This document shows, in pieces, positions 9,517-17,721 of a DNA stretch of 36,789 nucleotides. Source of the DNA: Vulcanimicrobiia bacterium (GTDB lineage Bacteria > Vulcanimicrobiota > Vulcanimicrobiia > Vulcanimicrobiales > Vulcanimicrobiaceae). The number at the start of each line of letters is the position of its first letter. Positions within the stretch are counted from its first letter, which is position 1. The notes beneath the pieces are model-generated. The model was given only the letters and a program-made list of their open reading frames with translations, ran no database searches and was not told where the DNA came from. The position numbers were made by a program, and so were the translations under genes. The stretch is taken from positions 1-36,789 of the forward strand of contig JAMXLK010000060.1 in the NCBI GenBank assembly GCA_024281075.1, written 5' to 3'.

Positions 9517-10469
9517 CGATTCGGCTTCGCATACCGCTTGAGGGCTTGCCGGGCTCGCGCCGCTACTTCGCGACGCAGCTCGGCCGGCTCGACAAGCATC
9601 GCCGCGTCAGACCACGCGAGCAGCTGGAAGAGCGCAACTTCACGTCCGGGAAACGTCACGCGCACGAGCGCGTCACGATCGCCCTGCGACTCTATCTCGG
9701 CCGGCCAATAGAGCGTCAGCCGCTCCAGCGCTGCGTGCGGAGCGCGGAGTAGTACTGCGCATTCTCCGCTCCGCGACGCTTGCGCGAACCGTGCCGACGA
9801 TTCGTTCCAATATTGCTCGAGATCGAAGTTAGCCGGACGCTCGAAATGCTCGGCGAGTTCGTCGACGCTTCGAATTCGTTCCACTCGAAAGCTGCGCAAC
9901 TCACCATCGGAGCGTGCGACGAGATACCAGACGCCGGCCTTTGAAACGAGGCCGAGCGGATCGATCCGCCGCGTCGAAGACGCACCATTGCGATCTTCGT
10001 AGCGCATTCGAATGCATCGGTCGTCCCAGACGGCGCGTCGCAGGGCTGTGAGCACGGCACGGGGTGGCTCGGGCTGATTCCATCGCCGCTGATCGAGATG
10101 AAATCGCGCGCGCGATTTCTCGGCGGCCCGCTGCTGAACGTTGGCGAGACCGCCGCGGAGTTTTTCGAGTGCCCGATGCAGACCGCGCTCCAGACCGAGG
10201 TCGGCCAGCGCACTCGTGCCCGAAACGAAGAGCGCTCGGATTTCGTCTTCGTCGAAGTTCGTCAGCGCGCGGCGGTAGCCGTCGGCGAGCACGATGCCCC
10301 CGTTCGATCCGCGCTCCGCGTAAATCGGAACGCCGGCGGCGCAGAGCGCGTCAACGTCGCGATAGATGGTTCGCTCCGAGACTTCCAGCTGCTCGGCGAG
10401 AACGCGTGCCGAACACTGCCGGCGCGATTGGAGCAAGAGGAGAAGCGTAATGAGCCGGTCGGCTTTCAC
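9513..10469 (-). CDS. WYL-domain transcriptional regulator (YafY/DeoR-like HTH)
   Basis: 318-aa regulator. The N-terminal winged helix is MKADRLITLLLLLQSRRQCSARVLAEQLEVSERTIYRDVDALCAAGVPIYAERGSNGGI, the classic HTH_11 form with RTIYRDVDAL as recognition helix. A WYL domain follows (RCIRMRYEDRNG...RRIDPLGLVSKAGVWYLVARSDGELRSFRVERI), then a C-terminal extension. The start is GTG 10469. An inverted repeat matching that of the VOC gene lies 19-43 bases upstream and includes a minus-strand TTGACA, a good -35 hexamer, so autoregulation is likely. WYL domains sense small ligands or nucleic acid; the effector is not evident. Confidence 0.92.
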   Translation of the reverse strand: MKADRLITLLLLLQSRRQCSARVLAEQLEVSERTIYRDVDALCAAGVPIYAERGSNGGIVLADGYRRALTNFDEDEIRALFVSGTSALADLGLERGLHRALEKLRGGLANVQQRAAEKSRARFHLDQRRWNQPEPPRAVLTALRRAVWDDRCIRMRYEDRNGASSTRRIDPLGLVSKAGVWYLVARSDGELRSFRVERIRSVDELAEHFERPANFDLEQYWNESSARFAQASRSGECAVLLRAPHAALERLTLYWPAEIESQGDRDALVRVTFPGREVALFQLLAWSDAAMLVEPAELRREVAARARQALKRYAKPNR

Positions 10470-10487
10470 GGCACCATCAAACTACGC

Positions 10488-10512
10488 AAATATGACAGCA
10501 CATGTCAAGTAT
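10488..10512. promoter_or_regulatory. second copy of the putative WYL-regulator operator
   Basis: TGACA-GCACA-TGTCA followed by AGTATG matches the 9086-9110 element. A further TGTCA half-site follows four bases later. It lies between the divergent regulator and propeller paralogue 3, so it could control both. The minus strand reads CATACTTGACATG, placing a -35-like TTGACA inside the palindrome, which fits repression by occlusion. Confidence 0.65.
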
Positions 10513-10556
10513 GTCATGGGCAATGCCGCGTGCTACTCTGGAACGAGGAGGCGAGT

Positions 10557-11606
10557 ATGGGTCGCGTAACGGGTTCCGTCATATTCGGGGGCTTGGCGCT
10601 CTTGATCGCAGGATGTTCGCAGAGTACAACGGGCGCGCTTCCGAGCGGCGGTGCGAATCGGTCGGCGCCGATGCGAGTCGAAAGTGAAACCGTTAAAATC
10701 CGCGAGTTCGCCGATTTGCCGAAATACGGCACCTACGGTTACGGCTTCCATCCCAGCGCCATCGCGAGCGGACCCGGCGGCCTGCTTTGGGTCGTCGACG
10801 GCATCGACCAAGACCTCGGTAAGAACATGATCGTTGGGATCGCGACGTCGGGCAAAGCCAAGCACGATTATTCTGCGGTAAGCAACTACTTCGGTTATCA
10901 GGACATTGCGGCCGGACCCGATGGCGCGCTGTGGATTACGGACTCCTACAACAACCGGATCTCTAAGATGACGACGAGCGGGCACTTTGCGAATTACACG
11001 GTGCCAAACTACGAGCCGCTATTCATTGCGGCCGGTCCCGATCGAGCGCTCTGGTTCACGGCTGCCGGAGCAAGCGGAGGCGCGATCGGGCGAATAAGCA
11101 CGAAAGGTAAGATGACATTCTATTCGGTGTCATCATACCAACTCGGCGACATTACCGCCGGTCCGGATAACGCACTCTGGTTCGCCGCGCAGCTCCCCAG
11201 CGCTGCCATTGGACGCATCACGACGGACGGAAAGATAACGTACTACGGCATTAGCAATGTGCCGGATTTCATCGCTTTGGGACCCGACGGTGCGCTGTGG
11301 TTCACGGCAAGCGGTCCAAAAATCGGTCGGATAACAACAGCAGGCAAAGTCACGGAATACTCGCTCAGCGGCGCGTCGTACGTTAACGATATCGCGGCCG
11401 GTCCCGACGGCGCCATGTGGTTCACGCGGTACCCCTACAACAATTACCCTCCGGAAATCGGGCGTATCTCCATGAGCGGGCACATTACCGAGTACTCGAA
11501 CGGGCTCCTAAATCAAGCCGGTCCCGACGGAATCGTCGAAGGTCCGGACGAGCGTATGTGGTTTACGGACTCCAGTAACAACCAGACCGGCCGCGTAACG
11601 CCGTAG
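10557..11606 (+). CDS. Vgb-like seven-bladed beta-propeller lipoprotein, paralogue 3
   Basis: 349 aa from ATG 10557; the track ORF begins 153 codons earlier but that part is antisense to the regulator. GAGGAGG upstream and a textbook lipoprotein signal (GGLALLIAGC, Cys20) support this start. Seven blade cores are present: GPGGLLWV, GPDGALWI, GPDRALWF, GPDNALWF, GPDGALWF, GPDGAMWF, GPDERMWF. The shared N-terminal block is KIREFADLPKYGTYGY...VDGIDQDLGKN. It is divergent from the WYL regulator and shares its operator-bearing promoter region, unlike paralogues 1 and 2. It is probably anchored outside the cytoplasm; the ligand is unknown. Confidence 0.88.
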   Translation: MGRVTGSVIFGGLALLIAGCSQSTTGALPSGGANRSAPMRVESETVKIREFADLPKYGTYGYGFHPSAIASGPGGLLWVVDGIDQDLGKNMIVGIATSGKAKHDYSAVSNYFGYQDIAAGPDGALWITDSYNNRISKMTTSGHFANYTVPNYEPLFIAAGPDRALWFTAAGASGGAIGRISTKGKMTFYSVSSYQLGDITAGPDNALWFAAQLPSAAIGRITTDGKITYYGISNVPDFIALGPDGALWFTASGPKIGRITTAGKVTEYSLSGASYVNDIAAGPDGAMWFTRYPYNNYPPEIGRISMSGHITEYSNGLLNQAGPDGIVEGPDERMWFTDSSNNQTGRVTP

Positions 11607-11620
11607 CGACGACCGTCGAC

Positions 11621-11653
11621 TGCAGCAGTATTAACCGCGTCCGTTCTGCTGCA
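11621..11653. terminator. possible bidirectional hairpin between convergent genes
   Basis: TGCAGCAG - 17-base loop - CTGCTGCA is an exact 8-bp stem spanning the gap after propeller 3 and the last codons of the minus-strand gene. It has no U-tract and a large loop, so the terminator assignment is tentative. Confidence 0.3.
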
Positions 11654-12068
11654 TCGGGCGCGTCGCGAACGGGGCGCGCCATTCGCGTTCTCCCACCTTG
11701 AGAACCCAGACGTACGTCCGATCGGGCGCAAGCGGCATGGGCGTGATGTTTACCGCAAAGGGAACGTTGATGTCCGCGCCGGGCTTCGTCCCGGGCGGAC
11801 GTCCAACTTCGATCTCGTTCTCGATGTGCATTCCCGAAAAACTCTCCGGCCCGGTTTGAACGACGACGGCATTGCCGTCGGCGTCTAGAAGGTCGAGCGT
11901 CCACCTGATCCGGCGGTTCGTTTCGTCCCATGGCACGTGTAAGATGAAGGCAATCGCCGACGGTGCCGTCATCGGACTGCTCGTGTGCGTCCAGCCGATA
12001 CCCAGCGCGTGAAGCTTGCCGTCGGGTGACGCTTGCGCGGAATCGGCGAGAAAGAGTGTGGCTTCCAT
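11631..12068 (-). CDS. DUF6941-like protein, unknown function
   Basis: 145 aa beginning MEATLFLADSAQASPDGKLHALGIGWTHTSSP. This resembles the DUF6941 family as I remember it (short proteins starting with an 'LADsA...GKlhvlG.gW' block), of unknown function. The remainder is beta-rich, with WTLDLLDADGNAVVVQTG and RTYVWVLKVGEREWRAPFATRP. There is no signal peptide or membrane segment, so it is probably cytoplasmic. It is convergent with propeller 3 and sits just downstream of acnA on the same strand, with the REP-like repeat between them. The family label is from memory and unverified. Confidence 0.7.
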   Translation of the reverse strand: MEATLFLADSAQASPDGKLHALGIGWTHTSSPMTAPSAIAFILHVPWDETNRRIRWTLDLLDADGNAVVVQTGPESFSGMHIENEIEVGRPPGTKPGADINVPFAVNITPMPLAPDRTYVWVLKVGEREWRAPFATRPMQQNGRG

Positions 12069-12077
12069 ATTAACCCT

Positions 12078-12145
12078 TCGTCCTTCGACTTCGCTTCACT
12101 TCGACTCGCTCCGCTCGCTCAGTGTCGCTGCGCTCAGGATGACAC
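12078..12145. repeat. dispersed REP-like repeat, copy 2, overlapping the acnA stop
   Basis: CTTCGACTTCGCTTCACTTCGACTCGCTCCGCTCGCTCAGTGTCGCTGCGCTCAGGATGACAC has repeated CTTCGACT / CGCTC units and the same terminal CTCAGGATGAC as copy 1 (reverse sense). The end of the repeat supplies the last codons (VSS) and stop of aconitase. Confidence 0.65.
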
Positions 12146-14875
12146 ATAACGCAGATTGCGAAGAACGTACTGTAAGATGCCGCCGTGGCGATAATATTCC
12201 GCTTCATTGGGCGTATCGATCCGTAAACGAACGTCAAAGTCGATAGAGCGTCCGCTTTTGGGGTCGGTGGCCTTTACGCGCAGGCGCATGCGGGGCTCGA
12301 CTCCGTCGGCAAGTCCGGTAATGTCGTAGATCTCTTCACCGTCGAGCCCGTACGTCGAGCGATCGGCGCCCGCGGCGAACTCGAGCGGCAAAACGCCCAT
12401 GCCGATCAAGTTGCTGCGGTGAATTCTTTCGAACGATTCGGCGATCACCGCCTTGACGCCGAGCAGATACGGGCCTTTCGCGGCCCAATCGCGTGACGAA
12501 CCGGAACCATACTCTTTGCCGGCGAGGATGATGAGCGGGGTGCCATCGCGCGCGTATTTCTGCGAAGCCTCGAAGATGGAGAGCTGCTCGCCCGTCGGCA
12601 AATATCGCGTGACGCCGCCTTCGACACCCGGCACGAGCGCGTTGCGAAGGCGAACGTTGGCGAAAGTCCCGCGCACCATCACCTCGTGATTGCCGCGGCG
12701 TGCGCCGTAAGAGTTGAAATCGCGCGGCTCGATGCCATGCTCCATCAGATATTTTCCGGCCGGGCTGTTGCGAGCGATGCTGCCCGCCGGCGAGATATGA
12801 TCGGTCGTCACGGAATCGCCGAGAACGGCGAGCGCGCGTGCACCGACAACGTCTTCGAGTTGCGCCGGCTGTGCGGGCATGCCGTCGAAGTACGGCGGTC
12901 GCTTTACGTACTCCGAAGCCGGGTCCCACGCGTATCGCTCGCTGGCCGAGACGTTCAGGGCCCGCCAATTGTCGTCGCCGTTGAAAACGTCGGCGTATTC
13001 GCGTTGGAACATCTCCTCGCTGATGCACGAGGCGACCGTCGCGGTGATGGCATCGTTGCTCGGCCAAATGTCGTGGAGGTAGACGGGACGCCCAGCTTTG
13101 TCCGTACCGAGTGGCTCCGTCGTCAAATCGATATCCATCCGTCCGGCCAGCGCGTACGCCACGACCAGCGGCGGTGACGCAAGATAGTTCGCGCGCACTT
13201 GCGGATGAATGCGTCCTTCGAAGTTGCGATTTCCCGAAAGCACCGCCGCAACGACAAGATCGCTCTCGGCAACGGCTTCCGCTACGTCGGGCGGTAACGG
13301 TCCGGAGTTTCCGATGCAGGTCGTGCATCCGTAGCCGATCAGGTTGAAGCCCAGGCGATCGAGATACTCTTGCAGCCCCGCCTTGGCCAAATAATCGGTC
13401 ACGACTTTGGATCCCGGCGCGAGGGACGTCTTGACCCAAGCTTTCGTCATGAGTCCGCGCTCGACGGCGTTACGAGCGAGCAGTCCGGCTCCGACGAGCA
13501 CGGATGGGTTCGACGTGTTCGTGCAGCTGGTGATCGCCGCGATCACAACGGATCCGTCGGAGACTTCGTCGAGCGCCGGCGCTACCAGCTGCGGAACCGT
13601 CGCGGTACCGCCGCCGCCCTCGCCCTCAAAGCGCGATACGGCTCCGTTGCTGCGTTCGCGCGCGGCGACCCACTCATCGAGCGCGCCTTCGAACGAGCGT
13701 TTGACCTGCGCGAGCGGCACTCGATCCTGCGGCCGGCGCGGCCCAGCAACACTCGGCTCGACCGTCGCGAGATCGAGCGAAAGCGCGTCCGCGAACTCCG
13801 GCTCCGGCGCGGCATCGGTGCGAAAGAGGCCTTGTGACTTCGCGTACGCCTCAACGAGCGCGACGTGTTGCGGCGTCCGTCCGGTGAGGCGAAGATATTC
13901 CAGCGTGCGTTCGTCGATCGGGAAAATCGCAACCGTCGAACCGAACTCCGGCGACATATTACTGATCGTCGTACGGTCGACCACCGGCAGCGCGGCGAGT
14001 CCGGGCCCAAAGAACTCCACAAACTTTCCGACGACGCCTTTGCGGCGCAGCATTTCTGCGACGGTCAGCACGAGATCGGTCGCGGTGACGCCTTCGCGCA
14101 GCGCTCCTTCCAAGCGAAAACCGACGACTTCGGGAATAAGCATCGTAACCGGCTGACCGAGCATCGCGGCCTCCGCTTCGATTCCGCCGACGCCCCACGC
14201 GAGCACGCCCAAACCGTTGACCATCGTCGTGTGCGAATCGGTGCCGACCGCAGTGTCCGGATAGGCAAGCGGTGGTTCCGCGGTGACACCGGGGAAAACG
14301 ACGCGCGCTAAATATTCGATATTGACTTGATGCACGATGCCCGTGCCGGGCGGCACGACGCGCAAACCCGAGAGCGCCGATTGTCCCCACTTCAAAAACG
14401 CGTAACGCTCCCGATTGCGCTCGAATTCCATCTGTGTGTTCTTTGCCAGCGCGTCTCCGGAGCCGAAGTAATCGGCCTGCACCGAATGGTCGATCACCAG
14501 CTCCACGGGCTGCAGCGGATTGATCGTTTTCGGATCGCCGCCCATTGCCGCCATCGCGTCGCGCATCGCCGCCAAATCGACGACGCACGGAACGCCCGTA
14601 AAATCCTGCAGCAGAACGCGAGCCGGCGTAAATGCGATCTCGCGTTCGCTTCGCGCACGGGCTCCGTGTGCGAGCGCTTCGATATCTTCCGACGTAACCA
14701 CGCTGCCGTCTTCGAATCGGAGCAAATTCTCTAAAAGAATCTTGGTTGAAAACGGAAGCCGTGCGAGCGTTGCGACGCCGGCCTTTTCCAAGGCGGCGAG
14801 TCGAAAGTAGCGGTACGTGCGATCGCCGGCGGTCAGCGTATCGAGCGCGTTAAAACTATTGGGGTGTCGATTCAT
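12134..14875 (-). CDS. acnA: aconitate hydratase, AcnA/IRP type
   Basis: TCA-cycle enzyme interconverting citrate and isocitrate through a [4Fe-4S] cluster. 913 aa, about the length of AcnA. Cluster ligands are Cys451 (SCTNTSNP) and Cys517/Cys520 ([12 protein letters not shown]); the 66- and 3-residue spacing is that of AcnA. The substrate-binding block [27 protein letters not shown] is present, and the swivel domain carries [41 protein letters not shown]. The start overlaps the 3' end of the RNase D gene by 20 bases, so it is last in a VTT-rnd-acnA operon. Its last residues lie in a REP-like repeat. Confidence 0.97.
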   Translation of the reverse strand: MNRHPNSFNALDTLTAGDRTYRYFRLAALEKAGVATLARLPFSTKILLENLLRFEDGSVVTSEDIEALAHGARARSEREIAFTPARVLLQDFTGVPCVVDLAAMRDAMAAMGGDPKTINPLQPVELVIDHSVQADYFGSGDALAKNTQMEFERNRERYAFLKWGQSALSGLRVVPPGTGIVHQVNIEYLARVVFPGVTAEPPLAYPDTAVGTDSHTTMVNGLGVLAWGVGGIEAEAAMLGQPVTMLIPEVVGFRLEGALREGVTATDLVLTVAEMLRRKGVVGKFVEFFGPGLAALPVVDRTTISNMSPEFGSTVAIFPIDERTLEYLRLTGRTPQHVALVEAYAKSQGLFRTDAAPEPEFADALSLDLATVEPSVAGPRRPQDRVPLAQVKRSFEGALDEWVAARERSNGAVSRFEGEGGGGTATVPQLVAPALDEVSDGSVVIAAITSCTNTSNPSVLVGAGLLARNAVERGLMTKAWVKTSLAPGSKVVTDYLAKAGLQEYLDRLGFNLIGYGCTTCIGNSGPLPPDVAEAVAESDLVVAAVLSGNRNFEGRIHPQVRANYLASPPLVVAYALAGRMDIDLTTEPLGTDKAGRPVYLHDIWPSNDAITATVASCISEEMFQREYADVFNGDDNWRALNVSASERYAWDPASEYVKRPPYFDGMPAQPAQLEDVVGARALAVLGDSVTTDHISPAGSIARNSPAGKYLMEHGIEPRDFNSYGARRGNHEVMVRGTFANVRLRNALVPGVEGGVTRYLPTGEQLSIFEASQKYARDGTPLIILAGKEYGSGSSRDWAAKGPYLLGVKAVIAESFERIHRSNLIGMGVLPLEFAAGADRSTYGLDGEEIYDITGLADGVEPRMRLRVKATDPKSGRSIDFDVRLRIDTPNEAEYYRHGGILQYVLRNLRYVSS

Positions 14876-16046
14876 CGGACAGCCGTACTTTTGGATCGCC
14901 CACCGCGTAGCCTTCGATTTTTAGCGCGGCATGGCCGGAGAGCAGCTGCCAGAGCGGTTCTGCGACGAGTGTAAGGCGCCACGGCTGCAGCGCGAGCGTG
15001 CGCTCGAAGCCCGCACGATCTCTCGGAGCTTCTCGCGCTAAACGTTCGAGCGACGCACGCGGCACCAACAAGCTCGCAGGCAAACCCGCATCGCGCGCGA
15101 TTTCGGCGATTGCGGCGGTCATGAAAGCGACCAGCGCGTCGCGCGCCGGAGCCGTCGGTCGGTTTGGACGCTCCGGCAGCTCGGTTTCGTCGAGCGCCTG
15201 CCCGCGTGCAACCGCCGCAAGGATCGGGCCGCCGAGAAGCCGCTTCATGCCGGAATCGAGCCGGCGCAGCTGCGAGAGATCGTCGAGCTCCGCAGGCTTC
15301 AGCAGCGCAAGCCCCGCGACGACGTCGTCCGGTAAAACGTACCGCACCGGAAGATCGCGGTCGTGGGCGACGCGGTCGCGCAACTTCACGAGCTCGTTCA
15401 AAATACCGAGCTCGCGGCGATTCATCCGCATCGCGCCGGGGATGCGCAAGTAGGCGCGACGCTCGTCGATGCGGTATCGCTCGATGTCCCCGAGCTCGGC
15501 GCACTCTTCGTAAACCCATTCGTAACGGCCGAGTTGTTCCAAACGCGGACGAAGTGCGTCGTACACGGGAAGCAGATAGGCGACGTCATCTACGAGATAC
15601 TCGATCTGCCGTTGCGAAAACGGACGCGCCGACCAATCGCTGACCGTCTGCGACTTCGCGAGGCGTACGCCGCAGACGCCGCGCACCAAATCTGCGAGCG
15701 AGATCTGCATACCATAACCGAGGAACGCTGCCGCGACTTGCGTATCGAAAACGCGCGGCGGCACGACGTCGAAGCGATCGGCGAAGATTTTCAAGTCCGC
15801 CGAGAGCGCGTGGCCTACGACCGTTGTGTGCGTGAGCGCAAGCGCGAGCTTGCGCAGATCCGCGACAGCCAGCGCATCGACGATCGCCGCGCCGTCATCG
15901 AACGCAATCTGCACCACCATCAAGCGCGGCGAATAGGTGCGCTCGGCGTGAAATTCAGTGTCGAGTCCAACACGATCCGCCTCGGATACGCGCGCGCAGA
16001 GGCCTTCGAGCGCGGAACGATCGGCGACGATCTGCGGCGCCGTCAT
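14856..16046 (-). CDS. rnd: ribonuclease D (DEDD 3'-5' exoribonuclease with HRDC domain)
   Basis: 396 aa from ATG 16046; the track ORF's extra 114 Arg-rich residues are a shadow of the upstream gene. Exo I is GLDTEFH (Asp29, Glu31), Exo [15 protein letters not shown], and Exo [22 protein letters not shown] (YxxxD). The HRDC domain is about residues 205-280 ([36 protein letters not shown]). RNase D trims tRNA and small-RNA 3' ends in the cytoplasm. The start overlaps the stop of the VTT gene (ATGA) and its end overlaps acnA by 20 bases, so the three are probably cotranscribed. Confidence 0.93.
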   Translation of the reverse strand: MTAPQIVADRSALEGLCARVSEADRVGLDTEFHAERTYSPRLMVVQIAFDDGAAIVDALAVADLRKLALALTHTTVVGHALSADLKIFADRFDVVPPRVFDTQVAAAFLGYGMQISLADLVRGVCGVRLAKSQTVSDWSARPFSQRQIEYLVDDVAYLLPVYDALRPRLEQLGRYEWVYEECAELGDIERYRIDERRAYLRIPGAMRMNRRELGILNELVKLRDRVAHDRDLPVRYVLPDDVVAGLALLKPAELDDLSQLRRLDSGMKRLLGGPILAAVARGQALDETELPERPNRPTAPARDALVAFMTAAIAEIARDAGLPASLLVPRASLERLAREAPRDRAGFERTLALQPWRLTLVAEPLWQLLSGHAALKIEGYAVGDPKVRLSDESTPQ

Positions 16047-16693
16047 GGCGACGGCGAAGCTCCCTCGACACGGTGGAAGTGAAAGTGCGGGCAACGGTGC
16101 GTCTCGCAGTAGTGCCGAGCGTAGTGGCGAGCACGCGATTCGTAGCCATGCAGCGCCACCGTGACGCGGTCGCCGAATATCGTCAACAACGCACAGATCG
16201 GAAGCGCGATCGCACACATCGTCCAGACGTGAACCCAAACCGGCACGCGAAACGCGGCGGCGCTTGCCGTGGCGACGGTTCCGCCGAAGCCGGGAATGAC
16301 GCGCACGGCGAGTAAGAACGCCGGCGAGCCGACGGGAAAGCGCTTGACCCACGCGGGCAACCGGTGCAAATACTCTTCGAGCCGCCAAAGACGCGTCGCG
16401 TGCCGATTGATCCAGTATCCGAGCAAAGCCGCGCCCACCAGTCCGAACGCATCGACGAGGGTGCCCTTGACCGGTCCGAAGATCGCGCCATTCATGATCG
16501 CGAGCGCGTCGGTCACCGAAAATGGCGCCGATGCGACGATTGCAAAGACCACGACCGCAAGCGGGTATGCTAAGGGTCCAATCGTTCGGATTTCGTACTC
16601 GACGCGAGGTTGATGACGGATCACCAAATACGCGAGTGCGAAAGACGCGACGAAGAGCCCGAGCGCAGCAGCCCTTCTAAGGAGACGGTTCAA
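16043..16693 (-). CDS. VTT-domain (TVP38/TMEM64/DedA-like) membrane protein
   Basis: Membrane protein of about 216 aa with a SNARE-associated/VTT domain. Diagnostic parts are ASAPFSVTDALAIMNGAIFGPVKGTLVDAFGLVGAALLGYWINRH and FLLAVRVIPGFGGTVATASAAAFRVPVWVHVWTM. A TM segment lies near the N-terminus (AAALGLFVASFALAYLVI) and several follow. The C-terminus is His/Cys-rich (RHYARHYCETHRCPHFHFHRVEG). The track ORF starts far upstream in the opposing gene; I placed the start at TTG 16693 (LNRLLRRAA) to keep the first TM, without a clear ribosome site. Relatives scramble or flip lipids, or handle undecaprenyl carriers. It heads the operon with rnd and acnA. Confidence 0.8.
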   Translation of the reverse strand: MNRLLRRAAALGLFVASFALAYLVIRHQPRVEYEIRTIGPLAYPLAVVVFAIVASAPFSVTDALAIMNGAIFGPVKGTLVDAFGLVGAALLGYWINRHATRLWRLEEYLHRLPAWVKRFPVGSPAFLLAVRVIPGFGGTVATASAAAFRVPVWVHVWTMCAIALPICALLTIFGDRVTVALHGYESRARHYARHYCETHRCPHFHFHRVEGASPSP

Positions 16694-16696
16694 GCG

Positions 16697-17101
16697 ATGG
16701 TCGTGCGGGGAGTCATCACGTTGCTTTGCGGAGTTGCGCTCTACGCGTCGCTTTTCATGCTGAACAAGAGCCGCCGCGCCGCACGCGGTGAAGTCAAGGG
16801 CCCGAGCGTCGTCAAAACGCCGAGGGCACACCTTTTTGGCGTCCCTAACTCCCTGCTGGGGTCGCTTTACTACCCCGGAATGGCGATTGCAGTGTGGGTG
16901 GCACGCGGCAGGATTTCGGAGCTCGTCATCTTGATCGCGGCCCTCGGCGCCGCGGCGACCTCGGCTTACCTTGCTTATTCGCTGATCTACGTCACTCGGC
17001 GTGAATGCCCGTACTGCTGGACCGCACACATCGTCAACTGGTCCCTTTTGGCCCTTTGCGCTTATTTATTTCTGCCGAACATATTGAATCGAGGTGTCTG
17101 A
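16697..17101 (+). CDS. VKOR-like membrane protein with CXXC but no loop cysteine pair
   Basis: 134 aa with four probable TM helices: about 6-21, 52-69, 75-98 and 109-129. The active-site CPYC (Cys104/Cys107) lies at the head of the last helix, as in vitamin K epoxide reductase-family quinone reductases that reoxidise thiol oxidases. The family's periplasmic-loop cysteines are absent: where 'C...C..V..S.....GVP...LG' is expected, this reads GPSVVKTPRAHLFGVPNSLLGSLYYP. ATG 16697 is favoured over the track start because the earlier 29 residues are hydrophilic and overlap the opposing gene; AAGGAG lies 12 bases ahead. It is divergent from the VTT gene with only three bases between start codons. 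Confidence 0.75.
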   Translation: MVVRGVITLLCGVALYASLFMLNKSRRAARGEVKGPSVVKTPRAHLFGVPNSLLGSLYYPGMAIAVWVARGRISELVILIAALGAAATSAYLAYSLIYVTRRECPYCWTAHIVNWSLLALCAYLFLPNILNRGV

Positions 17102-17104
17102 TTT

Positions 17105-17246
17105 TGTTAGAATCGGCCTCTCGGGTCAGGCCGGCACACCTTGTCGCCGTAACCGCCGTGAGAGAGGGCCGGACGCGTAGCGTTAGTTCTACGCACCGGT
17201 GAACGGCAGACTTATAGGGGCCCACGCGAGTGCGTGGGTCCTCTGC
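17105..17246 (+). other. unassigned structured intergenic region (possible ncRNA)
   Basis: The gap between convergent VKOR-like and rpiB genes is unusually stem-rich. CGGCCTCTC (17114-17122) pairs with GAGAGGGCCG (17162-17171) with a one-base bulge. CGGC (17132-17135) pairs with GCCG (17146-17149) inside it. GCGTAG-N8-CTACGC forms a perfect hairpin at 17175-17194. A strong final hairpin follows. I could not match it to SRP RNA, 6S, RNase P, tmRNA or a riboswitch class I know. The strand is assumed from the terminal hairpin. Confidence 0.3.
17206..17246. terminator. strong hairpin between the VKOR-like gene and rpiB
   Basis: GGGGCCCACGC - GAGT - GCGTGGGTCCT forms an 11-bp stem including two G-U pairs (exact over CCCACGC/GCGTGGG), closed outside by GCAGA/TCTGC. 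It reaches the rpiB stop codon, so it may end transcription from both sides. Neither strand shows a U-tract. Confidence 0.55.
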
Positions 17247-17680
17247 TATGTCCGGCTCATTTCTTCGATCATCGCGCGATACGTAGGGTCACTTGTTGGG
17301 GCAGCGGCGAACCATGCTTCGAGCATCTCTTCGGCAAGCGGAACGGACGTTGCACGAAGGCTCATGCAGAGCACGTTCGCATCATTCCACTCGCGGGCAC
17401 CGGCCGCGGTTGCGGCGTCGGCACAGAGCGCCGCGCGAACACCCGCAACCTTATTGGCGGCGATGCTGACGCCGGTGCCGGTCCAGCAGCAAAGGACGCC
17501 GTAGCGCGTCTGCCCGCGCGCAACGCAGTTGCCGACTTCGCGGCCGACCGACGGCCATGCGGCATCGTCGCCGGGCGCCAGCGCCCCGAGGCGCACGACC
17601 TCGTGCCCGTGCGCGCACAGCCAACGATCGATTGCCTCTGGAAGTTCCCCCGCCATATCGCTACCGAGCGCTACACGCAT
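17246..17680 (-). CDS. rpiB: RpiB/LacA/LacB-family sugar-phosphate isomerase (ribose-5-phosphate isomerase B)
   Basis: 144 aa from ATG 17680; the longer track ORF adds a non-homologous Arg-rich head. The enzyme interconverts ribose-5-P and ribulose-5-P in the pentose-phosphate pathway. Family signatures are MRVALGSDMAG (usually GxDHAG; here Met replaces His), and GVLCCWTGTGVSIAANKVAGVRAALCAD, with the presumed catalytic cysteine at 65. WNDANVLCMSLRAT follows. A second in-frame ATG at 17701 is possible. It is divergent from the Nudix gene. Confidence 0.88.
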   Translation of the reverse strand: MRVALGSDMAGELPEAIDRWLCAHGHEVVRLGALAPGDDAAWPSVGREVGNCVARGQTRYGVLCCWTGTGVSIAANKVAGVRAALCADAATAAGAREWNDANVLCMSLRATSVPLAEEMLEAWFAAAPTSDPTYRAMIEEMSRT

Positions 17681-17721
17681 GGAGAGGTTTTCGGCACGCA
17701 TCGGCGGCAGACTAGCCGTCC

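Noticed and set aside
6890-11606. Naming the propeller proteins virginiamycin B lyase (antibiotic resistance)
   Set aside because: Blade similarity alone does not show lyase activity; these are secreted lipoproteins with a different N-terminal block and I could not identify the catalytic His/Glu set.
16047-16388. 114-residue N-terminal extension of RNase D in the ORF track
   Set aside because: It overlaps the VTT gene in another frame and is Arg-rich; ATG 16046 overlapping the VTT stop gives the normal RNase D start.
17120-17160. Possible SRP RNA from GGTCAGGCCGG
   Set aside because: The diagnostic GGAAGGAAGCAG tetraloop/asymmetric-loop sequence of SRP domain IV is missing and the flanking stems do not fit.
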